Shown one piece after another: positions 17,275-24,915 of a DNA stretch of 64,000 nucleotides. Below the pieces are notes generated by a model. It searched no databases. It was not told the DNA's origin and saw nothing but the letters and a program-made list of their open reading frames with translations. The position numbers and the translations under genes were made by a program. Origin of the DNA: Bacillota bacterium (GTDB lineage: Bacteria; Bacillota; Clostridia; Lachnospirales; Lachnospiraceae); contig JAEWSH010000084.1 of assembly GCA_023398375.1 (NCBI GenBank), positions 62,001 to 126,000 of the forward strand, given 5' to 3'. Positions within the stretch are counted from its first letter, which is position 1. Each line of letters begins with the position of its first letter.

Positions 17275-18765
17275 TTAAATTTCCTCCGCAACTGCATAAT
17301 ACAAAATTTTCTGTTGTTCAAATTCCGTTTTATCCAACTCGCCTCTAATTTTACCTTCACTCATAATCAGCATTCTGTCACACATATTCATTATTTCCGG
17401 CATTTCAGAAGAAATCATAATGATTGCCATTCCTTTTGCTGCCATATCATTTATAATACTGTATATTTCTGCCTTTGCGCCAACATCAACGCCTCTTGTA
17501 GGCTCATCCAGAATCAGTACATCCGGATTCGAGACTAACCATTTTGCTAATACCACTTTCTGTTGATTTCCACCAGAAAGATTTTGCACCGCTTGCGTTC
17601 TGGAAGGAGTTTTAATATTTAACTCCTTTATCCCTTTATCTACAACCGATTTTTCTTTCTTCCTATCAACTGCAAAATGTTTCATGAAATTACCCAAAAC
17701 AGAGATGCTAATATTGAACATAATAGTATTTTTTAATATCAGTCCTTCCAGTTTCCGATTCTCTGGTACCAATGCCAATCCATTTTCTTGAATTTTCAGT
17801 GTTGACAGGTTGGTCACATCCTTCCCCTTAAGGTAAATTTGACCACTGTCGCGAGGATAAAGACCCATTACCGCTTTTATTAGTTCAGACCGCCCGGCAC
17901 CCACTAACCCATAGAAGCCTAGTATTTCACCTTTACGAACATTAAAATTGCAATCAATTACCCGATTTCCTGCATTTATATTTTTTGCTTCCAGTACAAT
18001 TTCTCCCGGTTCATGAAAGGTTCTGACGTAGTAATTTGTCAGTTCCCGCCCAACCATCATTTGCACTAACTCTGACTGATCACTATCCTTTGTTATAATT
18101 GTCCCTACATAACTACCGTCTCTCATAACGCAGACCCTGTCTGTAATGGAAAAAATTTCAGATAACTTGTGCGAAATATAGATAATTCCAATCCCTCTGC
18201 TTTTTAGCCTGTTAATCATGTCGAACAATAAATCAACTTCTTTTTCAGATAAAGATGATGTTGGCTCGTCCATGATCATTAATTTCATATTTAAGGAACA
18301 AGCTTTCGCAATTTCGACCATCTGCTGCTTCGCAATACTTAATCTGCAGATCAAGTTTGCGGGATTTACATCCAATCCGACCATATCGAGCCATTGTTTG
18401 GATTCTTTATACATTTTGTTTTTATCTACCATGCCCGCAGTCATTTGCTCTCTTCCTAAGAAGATATTTTCCGCTACTGATAGATAGGGAACTAATGCTA
18501 TTTCTTGGTGAATAAAAGCAATTCCTAATTTCTGTGCAGTTATTACATTATCAATTTTTTCCTCTTTTCCTTTGATTTTGACCTGCCCCGAATCGGGTCT
18601 GTAGATACCGCCAAGAACATTCATTAAAGTTGACTTTCCTGCCCCATTTTCACCAAGCAGCCCCAGAACTTCTCCTTCATATAAATTTAATTTTGCATTG
18701 TTTAAAGCTTTTACTCCTGGAAAGGTCTTAACGATGTCTTCCATTTCAACTAATAATTTTGGCAT
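17275..18765 (-). CDS. Sugar ABC transporter ATPase (RbsA/MglA/AraG family)
   Basis: 496 residues with two tandem ABC domains. The first has Walker A GENGAGKST (38-46) and a signature region starting LSIAKQQ; the second has GLVGAGRSE and LSGGNQQK with Walker B VLILDEPTRG. In this family the second P-loop lacks the usual lysine, as here. It powers uptake with the permease and the lipoprotein. A strong GC-rich hairpin lies between the binding-protein gene and this gene. Confidence 0.95.
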   Translation of the reverse strand: MPKLLVEMEDIVKTFPGVKALNNAKLNLYEGEVLGLLGENGAGKSTLMNVLGGIYRPDSGQVKIKGKEEKIDNVITAQKLGIAFIHQEIALVPYLSVAENIFLGREQMTAGMVDKNKMYKESKQWLDMVGLDVNPANLICRLSIAKQQMVEIAKACSLNMKLMIMDEPTSSLSEKEVDLLFDMINRLKSRGIGIIYISHKLSEIFSITDRVCVMRDGSYVGTIITKDSDQSELVQMMVGRELTNYYVRTFHEPGEIVLEAKNINAGNRVIDCNFNVRKGEILGFYGLVGAGRSELIKAVMGLYPRDSGQIYLKGKDVTNLSTLKIQENGLALVPENRKLEGLILKNTIMFNISISVLGNFMKHFAVDRKKEKSVVDKGIKELNIKTPSRTQAVQNLSGGNQQKVVLAKWLVSNPDVLILDEPTRGVDVGAKAEIYSIINDMAAKGMAIIMISSEMPEIMNMCDRMLIMSEGKIRGELDKTEFEQQKILYYAVAEEI

Positions 18766-18784
18766 TTCTACACCTCTTTTTAAT

Positions 18785-18810
18785 GAAAGGCGGCAATCAT
18801 GCCGCCTTTC
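18785..18810 (-). terminator. Intercistronic hairpin between binding protein and ATPase genes
   Basis: A perfect 11-base stem (GAAAGGCGGCA and its complement, loop ATCA) lies within the operon. On the minus strand it is followed only by a weak T tract, so it probably protects the upstream message or stops part of transcription, giving more binding protein than ATPase. Confidence 0.75.
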
Positions 18811-18853
18811 TATGTAATATATTTTTCGTTCTTATTACTATTAAGAATGATTC

Positions 18854-19903
18854 TTATTGCCAGCCGTCTGTACCATATTGATCTACATTCTCCGCTGTTA
18901 TAATAAACGTATCAACTACAACATTTTTCTCAAGTGTTTTTCCATCCAGGAAATCAAAAGCTGATATCATAGAATCGTAGCCAAGTGTTTCTGGAGATTG
19001 TGCACCAGTTCCTTCCATCTTTCCATTCTTAACCATTACTTTTGCATCCGGATTACCATCAACTCCATAAACCATAATATCATTATCTAGTGCAACACTG
19101 GATTGTTCAATTGCGTTAACAGCACCCATTGCAGATGGATCGTTAACTGCGAAGATAACTGACAGATCAGGGTCAGCTACAATTGCATCTGCCGTGATTG
19201 TCAAAGATGTTTCCTGATCACCTTTTCCATCAAGCGTGTTAACAATTGTATACTTTTTACCGCTCTCATCTAATGCCGCAACAAATCCATCGTAACGATC
19301 AACGCAAGCACTTGCTCTCGGAGAATGCAACACTAAGATTTTAGCACCATCCTGTATTTTTCCAGCTGCATCCTTACCCACTACATAACCTGCATTGTAG
19401 TTATCTGAAGCAATGATGGTTTCTACTAAATCCTTTGCATCTACAGGCGTATCAAAGTTGATTACCGGAACACCTGCTGATTTTAACTGTTCTAATGCGG
19501 AAGTACATGCCGTTGAATCCGCTGGAGCCAAAAGTAAAGCATCAATTCCAGAACTGATAAGGTCACTGATTCTATCATTCATGATGGATTGATCTCCATT
19601 GGCATCAACCTCTACTAATTCAACTTCTACGCCTTTTTCTTCAATGGCTTTTTTAACACCATCTTCAACTGCCAGCCAAAATGCGTTGTTTAATGTTGCT
19701 GGTGAATAACCAATTACATATTTTTTTCCTGTAGTTTCTGTTGTACTCTCCGTTGCTGCCGCTTCCGTTGTTTCTGCTGTTGCTGCCTCTGTCGTCTTAT
19801 CCGTTTCAGGAGCAGCAGTCTCTTTACTGGTTGTATTTCCACAACCTATTAAACCAAAGGCAACTACCGTTGACATTATCAATGCTAATAATTTCTTTTT
19901 CAT
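18854..19903 (-). CDS. Sugar-binding lipoprotein of the ribose-type ABC importer
   Basis: 349 residues. The signal peptide (MKKKLLALIMSTVVAFG) ends in the lipobox LIGC, so the protein is anchored outside the membrane. A Thr/Glu/Ala-rich linker of about 35 residues follows, then the Peripla_BP_4 fold (IGYSPATLNNAFW, then DALLLAPADS and ASDNYNAGYVVG). It delivers a sugar to the permease. It is the first gene of the eight-gene transport and catabolism operon, with a strong GGAGGG site, and palindromes lie upstream. The ligand cannot be assigned by eye. Confidence 0.93.
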   Translation of the reverse strand: MKKKLLALIMSTVVAFGLIGCGNTTSKETAAPETDKTTEAATAETTEAAATESTTETTGKKYVIGYSPATLNNAFWLAVEDGVKKAIEEKGVEVELVEVDANGDQSIMNDRISDLISSGIDALLLAPADSTACTSALEQLKSAGVPVINFDTPVDAKDLVETIIASDNYNAGYVVGKDAAGKIQDGAKILVLHSPRASACVDRYDGFVAALDESGKKYTIVNTLDGKGDQETSLTITADAIVADPDLSVIFAVNDPSAMGAVNAIEQSSVALDNDIMVYGVDGNPDAKVMVKNGKMEGTGAQSPETLGYDSMISAFDFLDGKTLEKNVVVDTFIITAENVDQYGTDGWQ

Positions 19904-19927
19904 ATTAATCCCTCCATTGTACTTTTT

Positions 19928-19980
19928 ATCAACTATGCATAATTATATTCTTTCAAAATTATGCATAATGATTAGTTGAT
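19928..19980 (-). promoter_or_regulatory. Nested inverted repeats and -10 element upstream of the sugar operon
   Basis: ATGCATAATT (19935-19944) and AATTATGCAT (19957-19966) form a perfect repeat separated by 12 bases. An outer pair ATCAACTA (19928-19935) and TAGTTGAT (19973-19980) surrounds it. A minus-strand TATAAT (19942-19947) lies inside, so a regulator bound here would block the promoter. The neighbouring RpiR protein is the obvious candidate, by inference. Confidence 0.5.
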
Positions 19981-20099
19981 TGCTATAAATAAAATTTCAA
20001 ATGTACATTTTGTTCAACCGGTATAGTGATTGTAACATATGCATTTTACATTTTCAATATCTAATTTAATTTTATTTAATAATTTATAATTTAAATGTA

Positions 20100-20212
20100 T
20101 TTTATTTAATTTTGCAAAAACTATGAGCCGCACGCTTTGCGAGTTTCTCAAGTTATCGCAGCAATCTCCAAATGCAAGCTTGCTTGTATTTGGCTCGTCG
20201 CTCACGTAAATA
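20100..20212. other. Hairpin-rich intergenic element
   Basis: The AT-rich stretch from about 19990 changes to a higher-GC segment containing several hairpins, including CCAAATGCAAGC and its near-complement (20168-20193). An open frame reading through it on the minus strand (20014-20223) has no ribosome site, so I treat it as non-coding. It could be a dispersed repeat or the 3' part of the rpiR transcript. Confidence 0.4.
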
Positions 20213-20252
20213 AAAGTTATCAAAAGTAGGTCGACCTTCCTTTGATAACTTT
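20213..20252 (-). terminator. Terminator after the RpiR regulator gene
   Basis: Two 20-base arms centred on GTCGAC pair with only two mismatches, and the minus strand continues with TTTTATTT. It separates the regulator unit from the transport operon. Confidence 0.8.
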
Positions 20253-20283
20253 TTATATTTTAAGCTAATAATTGTTTAATAAG

Positions 20284-21171
20284 CTATACTCTTTCTATAT
20301 CTAATTCTTTCGTAGTTGCATAGTATTTTTTTAGGACAGACTCCTTTTTCCGCAATGCAATATACATATATAAACAATCCAGTAAAACTATTTGTGTAAT
20401 GCTTTCTGACGAAGGTTCAAACGGTGTCGAATTATCAAATGCATTTTCATTTCCCGAAGCTGAAAATAAAGGATATTGAACAATTTTGGATAAAGGCGAA
20501 TTTTTTGCACTCATAATTCCCACCGTAATTGCACCTCGTTTTCCTGCAATCTCAATGGCCTCAATAACTGATCTCGAACGGCCATAATTACTTACAGCAA
20601 TAACAACATCATTTTTTTCACACATAGATGCTCCTACAATCTGTTCATGCGAGTCTCTATAACAAAAGCTATTAATACCCATCCTATAAAATCTGGACTT
20701 ACCGCTTTCCGCAGTTAAATAGGAACGTCCTACACCTAAAAAAATAAGTCTTTTAGCTTTCAATATATGTTTTCCTATTTTTTCTATACTTTCTGTATCA
20801 ATAATAGACAATGTATCCGTCAGCATCTGAACACTCGTCATAAATACCTTTTGACAAAGATCGTTTATATTGTCCTCATCTGTGATATCACCATAAACAA
20901 ACGGTTCTTTTTCTTCTTGAATTTTTACATTTTTTTGTCCAATTGAAACTGCCATGGCCAGCTGAAAAGCTTTGTAATTTTTATAATCTAATTCTTTTAC
21001 ATATCCCGTAACAGACGCAGCGCTGACGCCACTGCGCTTCGCAAGCTCATGTATTCCTATATATGCAGCTTCTTCATAATGTGCAATTAGATAATCGGAT
21101 ATTTGCTGCATTGCAGGATTCATACTACTATAACGATTTTTAATTTCTATAATAATACCTGGAGTTACCAT
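20284..21171 (-). CDS. RpiR/MurR-family sugar-phosphate-responsive regulator
   Basis: 295 residues. The N-terminal HTH_6 domain (about 1-77, with AKRSGVSAASVTGYVKEL as the helix-turn-helix) is followed by a SIS sugar-phosphate-binding domain (about 125-260, with IFLGVGRSYLTAESG and AVSNYGRSRSVIEAIE). Such proteins sense phosphosugars and usually repress or activate the adjacent catabolic genes. It starts one base after the end of the ribulokinase-like gene, with GAGGAGG inside that gene, so the two form an operon. Palindromes near both sugar promoters are candidate targets. Confidence 0.92.
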   Translation of the reverse strand: MVTPGIIIEIKNRYSSMNPAMQQISDYLIAHYEEAAYIGIHELAKRSGVSAASVTGYVKELDYKNYKAFQLAMAVSIGQKNVKIQEEKEPFVYGDITDEDNINDLCQKVFMTSVQMLTDTLSIIDTESIEKIGKHILKAKRLIFLGVGRSYLTAESGKSRFYRMGINSFCYRDSHEQIVGASMCEKNDVVIAVSNYGRSRSVIEAIEIAGKRGAITVGIMSAKNSPLSKIVQYPLFSASGNENAFDNSTPFEPSSESITQIVLLDCLYMYIALRKKESVLKKYYATTKELDIERV

Positions 21172-21172
21172 A

Positions 21173-22834
21173 TTACGCCTCCTCTTGACATAAATATTTT
21201 AATTTTTTAAAGATATCAGAATTTTGTCTGCCAAAGTAATCAGATAAAATTTTATATTCTTGATATATCTTTAAATATTTATTATGGTTCGAGCTGTCAG
21301 GAATGAACTCCTTCTTTTTCATTCTACTCATATGCAATGCTGCCTCTTCTATAGAATCGTATCCCCCTTTTTTGCTTCCCGCTGCAACAGCCGCATACAT
21401 TGCCGCACCTAATGCTGCTGTCTGATCAGAATCCGATATCTTTATTCTCCTATTTGTCACATCTGCATATATTTGCATAAATAAATCATTTTTATTCGTA
21501 ATGCCACCACAAGCTGATATTGTATCAATACCCACGCCTGCTTCCTCCAGGGCCTCAATAATCACATATGTCCCATATGCTGTTGATTCTATCATGGCTT
21601 GATAAATTTCTTCTGGCTTCGTCCTCATATTTAGTCCGACTATGACACCTGATAATTCTCCGTTTACATATGGTGTCTTGTTTCCGCTCCACCAGTCAAG
21701 AACTAACAGACCTGTCTGTCCTGCACCTATTCCACTTGCTTTTCCAGACAAATATTCATGAATTGTTTGTCCCTTTTCATTGGCCTCCTTCTTGTATGCA
21801 TAAGGCACAGAATTAAGAATATACCACTCAAGCTGATCACCTACAGAGGCAAGGCCAGATTCTAAAGCGTAATACTCCGGAACAATCCCGCCTTTGAAAG
21901 CCCCAACAATACCGTTTTTAGAATACTGTTTTTCACTTAATGTAAGTAATACACTTGACGTTCCAATAATCAGCATGAGTTCTCCCGGTCTTGTAATTCC
22001 ACAACCTGCCAATCCCACGTGGGAATCTATAATACCTGAAGCTACTGCAATACCGGGTATAAGTCCAAGTATAGATGCCCACTCTGCATTCAATTCTCCA
22101 AATTTTTCACAGATACCGCAGACATTCGCACTCATTTTTTCTTCTATAAAATTTTCAAGTTTATTATTTATTTTTTTTAGTATTTCTTTCGATGGATACC
22201 CCTCTTCCGGCCAATACATTGCCTTGTATCCTGCTCCTGAGATACTTCTTCTATGTTCTCCCGTTAGTTTAAGGGTCAGCCAGTCCATAGCTTCCATAAA
22301 TTCCGCAGTTGCTTCATATATTTCCGGATCTTCTTCCAAGATCTGCAATACTTTCGGAATCATTAACTCTGATGACACCTTCCCACCATAGCGCGGCTTG
22401 TCTAATTCCCCGCATTCCTTTAATACTTTATTAATCATGTCGGCTGCTTGTTGTGAGGCATGATGCTTCCATAATTTTGCATAGGCATGTGGTCTGCTTT
22501 TATACTTTTTATGAAAACATAGGGGATTATCATTGCTGTCGATTGGAAGCATTGTACATGAGGTAAAGTCAATTGCGATTCCAATAACATCCTTTGCTTC
22601 TATAGCAGCTCTTTTTATTGCCAGCGGAACAATTGTCCTTAAAACATCCAGATAATCTTCCGGATCCTGCAATGCCCAATTAGCCGAAAGCTTCATTCCG
22701 TTCTCTAGCTTATCATCTATAACACCATGTGCATACTCTTTTACTGCCGATGAAATTACACTTCCGCTTGTAACTTCAACAATTACTGCCCTCCCTGATT
22801 TTGTTCCGTAATCAAGACCAATTGTATATTTCAT
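21173..22834 (-). CDS. Ribulokinase-type FGGY kinase (AraB-like)
   Basis: 553 residues, the length of AraB rather than XylB. The start IGLDYGTKSGRAVIVEV (residues 4-20), the FTSCTMLPID segment near 98, ASGIIDSHVGLAGCG in the middle and CGGITNKNDLFMQIYADV near the C terminus match ribulokinases. The enzyme would phosphorylate a ribulose-like ketopentose. It is the first gene of a two-gene unit with the RpiR regulator, has a strong promoter and is the third FGGY kinase of the island. No AraA or AraD gene accompanies it. Confidence 0.88.
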   Translation of the reverse strand: MKYTIGLDYGTKSGRAVIVEVTSGSVISSAVKEYAHGVIDDKLENGMKLSANWALQDPEDYLDVLRTIVPLAIKRAAIEAKDVIGIAIDFTSCTMLPIDSNDNPLCFHKKYKSRPHAYAKLWKHHASQQAADMINKVLKECGELDKPRYGGKVSSELMIPKVLQILEEDPEIYEATAEFMEAMDWLTLKLTGEHRRSISGAGYKAMYWPEEGYPSKEILKKINNKLENFIEEKMSANVCGICEKFGELNAEWASILGLIPGIAVASGIIDSHVGLAGCGITRPGELMLIIGTSSVLLTLSEKQYSKNGIVGAFKGGIVPEYYALESGLASVGDQLEWYILNSVPYAYKKEANEKGQTIHEYLSGKASGIGAGQTGLLVLDWWSGNKTPYVNGELSGVIVGLNMRTKPEEIYQAMIESTAYGTYVIIEALEEAGVGIDTISACGGITNKNDLFMQIYADVTNRRIKISDSDQTAALGAAMYAAVAAGSKKGGYDSIEEAALHMSRMKKKEFIPDSSNHNKYLKIYQEYKILSDYFGRQNSDIFKKLKYLCQEEA

Positions 22835-22896
22835 ATTGACTCCTTTTTGCTTTTATTTACCTGCTTGTCACGTTTTTAAATAAAACACCGGGTGGA

Positions 22897-22914
22897 AAAG
22901 TATCTCTATACTTT
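22897..22914 (-). promoter_or_regulatory. Candidate operator in the ribulokinase leader
   Basis: AAAGTAT, a 4-base centre and ATACTTT form a perfect palindrome about 40 bases downstream of the expected start of transcription. The position suits a repressor roadblock, possibly the RpiR protein of the same operon; the assignment is inferred. Confidence 0.4.
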
Positions 22915-22958
22915 CAGTCATTAAATTAAATATAATTCAATGCTTTTTAACTAAAATT

Positions 22959-22986
22959 ATTTTACCATACATTTAAAAATAATCAA
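22959..22986 (-). promoter_or_regulatory. Promoter of the ribulokinase-RpiR unit
   Basis: On the minus strand, TTGATT (22981-22986), a 16-base spacer and TAAAAT (22959-22964) form a reasonable sigma-A promoter, with a leader of about 115 bases before the ATG. Confidence 0.6.
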
Positions 22987-23107
22987 GACTTCCTGGCAAC
23001 ATATTCACATGAAACGAATGAGAATAAGTTTATACGAGGGTAAAGATGGGGTATCACTTGCTATTTTCTATTTTATATGCTATTGTATATGAGCTGTGAC
23101 TCCCATA

Positions 23108-23184
23108 AACAGAGGGTTCCAGCAATGTCACTACGTGGGTTCGTAACCTTCCCCACGCAAATAAAAACTACAGGAGAATTAAAT
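23108..23184 (+). promoter_or_regulatory. preQ1-riboswitch-like leader of queT
   Basis: The leader contains GAGGGTTCCAGCAA (23112-23125), which resembles the preQ1-I core, and a 6-base stem CGTGGG/CCCACG (23134-23139, 23152-23157) with a 12-base loop, followed by an A-rich tail AAATAAAAACTA that runs into the AGGAG ribosome site. GAGGGTT can instead pair with AACCTTC (23145-23151) inside that loop, so two folds exclude each other. QueT genes are known preQ1-regulated transporters, which supports the call. The exact class is uncertain. Confidence 0.6.
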
Positions 23185-23679
23185 ATGAAGAACAAAAATG
23201 TACTATTTCTGACCCAGGCAGCTATGATCGCTGCTATCTATGTTGTGCTTACTTTTGTAGCCAACGCTTTCGGACTTGCCAATTATGCAGTTCAGGTTCG
23301 TTTCTCTGAGGCACTTACGATATTGCCTTATTTTACACCCGCTGCTATTCCAGGGCTATTTGTGGGATGTTTACTTAGTAACACACTGACCGGTTGTGCA
23401 CTTATGGATATTATCTTTGGCAGTATTGCGACATTAATTGGCGCTTATTTCACTTATAAGCTTCGCCAGTTTAAGTGGCTTGCACCTGTTCCACCGATTG
23501 TTGCGAACGTCATTGTCGTACCTTTTGTCCTGAAATACGCTTACGGTATAGAACCTCTTTGGTTCAGCTTTTTAACCGTTACAGCAGGCGAACTTATCTC
23601 ATGCGGCTTATTAGGTATGATCTTATTATTCAGCTTACAAAAATATACTGGTAAAATATTTAACAAACAACCATACTAA
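23185..23679 (+). CDS. QueT-family queuosine-precursor transporter
   Basis: 164 residues from the ATG eight bases after AGGAG. A longer frame begins at 23077 but would include the structured leader and is rejected. The protein is hydrophobic, with about five or six membrane segments. Its VRFSEALTILPYFTPAAIPGL region, given here as separate VRFSEALT and PAAIPGLFVG marks, identifies QueT (COG4708), the substrate-binding S component of an ECF importer for queuosine precursors. The shared ECF energising module is not in this window. Confidence 0.9.
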   Translation: MKNKNVLFLTQAAMIAAIYVVLTFVANAFGLANYAVQVRFSEALTILPYFTPAAIPGLFVGCLLSNTLTGCALMDIIFGSIATLIGAYFTYKLRQFKWLAPVPPIVANVIVVPFVLKYAYGIEPLWFSFLTVTAGELISCGLLGMILLFSLQKYTGKIFNKQPY

Positions 23680-23708
23680 TTAATCAGATTATACTAAAAT
23701 TGATTTAC

Positions 23709-23757
23709 AAAAAGAGACTGCTCCGCATTTGTTTTATGACGTTGACAGTCTCTTTTT
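23709..23757. terminator. Bidirectional terminator between queT and the aminopeptidase gene
   Basis: AAAAAGAGACTG and CAGTCTCTTTTTT flank a 24-base loop between two convergent genes. Confidence 0.75.
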
Positions 23758-23766
23758 TATAATTTA

Positions 23767-24882
23767 TTATTTTAATTTTTCAGGATTCAATTCTATAAGT
23801 TCCGGTATTACAAATAAGCCATCTTTACGAATTAATATATCATCAAAATAGATCTCCCCTCCACCATATTCCGGTCTCTGAATCCATACAAGATCCCAGT
23901 GAATTACAGAAGCATTTCCGTTTGACGCTTCTTCATAACAGTTTCCAGGTGTAAAATGAATAGAGCCACATATTTTTTCATCAAACAGAATATCTTTCAT
24001 GGGTGACAATACATAAGGATTAATACCAATTGCAAATTCTCCAATATACCGTGCACCTTCATCTGAATCTAATATTTTATTTAATTTCTCAGAATTATTT
24101 GCTGTTGCTTCTACAATCCTGCCTTCTTTAAATACGAATTTTATGTTTTCGAATGTAAAACCCTGATAAAGAGATGGGGTATTATAACTTAGCACACCTT
24201 GAATGGAATCGCGGACCGGGGCAGTATATACTTCTCCATCCGGAATATTCCGTTTTCCACAACAGGCAACTGCAGGAATATCTTTGATAGAAAATGAAAG
24301 GTCTGTTCCCGGCCCTACCATCCTGACTTTATCCGTCCGGTTCATTAATGCGACCAGACTTTCCATTGCCTTGCCCATCTTTTCATAATCAAGATTACAC
24401 ACTTTATAATAAAAATCTTCAAAAGCATCTGTGCTAAGACTTGATAATTGTGCCATTGCATAATTTGGATAACGCAATACTACCCACCTTGTTTTCGGTA
24501 CCCGAATCTGATGATGGACAGGATCAATGTAGAACTTATCATAAATTGCCATTTTTTCCGATGGAACATCTGATAATTCCGCCACGTTATCGTTTCCTCT
24601 GACTGCCACATAACAATCCATCTGTGACATCTCAGCCGCATCTATTTCAGCCATCTGACGAATCTGTTCTTCCTTACAGTTAAGGAGCATTTGTCTAAGA
24701 ACTCTCTGATTTGTATAGTGCGGAAATGGGCTTCCCCCAGCTGCATACACTTCTTGTATAATTGCTCTTGCCAGTTCTTCTGTCTGTTCTCCAATGAAGT
24801 GTATATACACTTTATCTCCTGTTTGAACTTCCATCGAATATGATACCAAATTTTTTGCTAAGATTCTGTTTCTATCATCCAT
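23767..24882 (-). CDS. M29-family aminopeptidase (AmpS/PepS type)
   Basis: 371 residues, close to the family length. The M29 metal site can be seen as the Glu of DGEVYTAP (near 232), the Glu of IGEFAIG (near 297), His in GSIHFTPG and His and Asp in VIHWDLVW near the C terminus. These metalloenzymes remove N-terminal residues from peptides in the cytoplasm. The gene appears to be single, convergent with queT, and precedes no clear partner; an unrelated membrane-anchored protein gene lies 33 bases upstream on the same strand. Confidence 0.92.
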   Translation of the reverse strand: MDDRNRILAKNLVSYSMEVQTGDKVYIHFIGEQTEELARAIIQEVYAAGGSPFPHYTNQRVLRQMLLNCKEEQIRQMAEIDAAEMSQMDCYVAVRGNDNVAELSDVPSEKMAIYDKFYIDPVHHQIRVPKTRWVVLRYPNYAMAQLSSLSTDAFEDFYYKVCNLDYEKMGKAMESLVALMNRTDKVRMVGPGTDLSFSIKDIPAVACCGKRNIPDGEVYTAPVRDSIQGVLSYNTPSLYQGFTFENIKFVFKEGRIVEATANNSEKLNKILDSDEGARYIGEFAIGINPYVLSPMKDILFDEKICGSIHFTPGNCYEEASNGNASVIHWDLVWIQRPEYGGGEIYFDDILIRKDGLFVIPELIELNPEKLK

Positions 24883-24915
24883 GCTGCTTCTCCTTATCTT
24901 GTTGCACTCTACTTA

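Noticed and set aside
20014..20223. Minus-strand frame of 69 codons
   Set aside because: It covers hairpins and AT-rich DNA, has no ribosome site and no protein-like composition.
23077..23184. N-terminal extension of queT
   Set aside because: The extra residues are encoded by the structured leader, and the ribosome site lies right before the later ATG at 23185.
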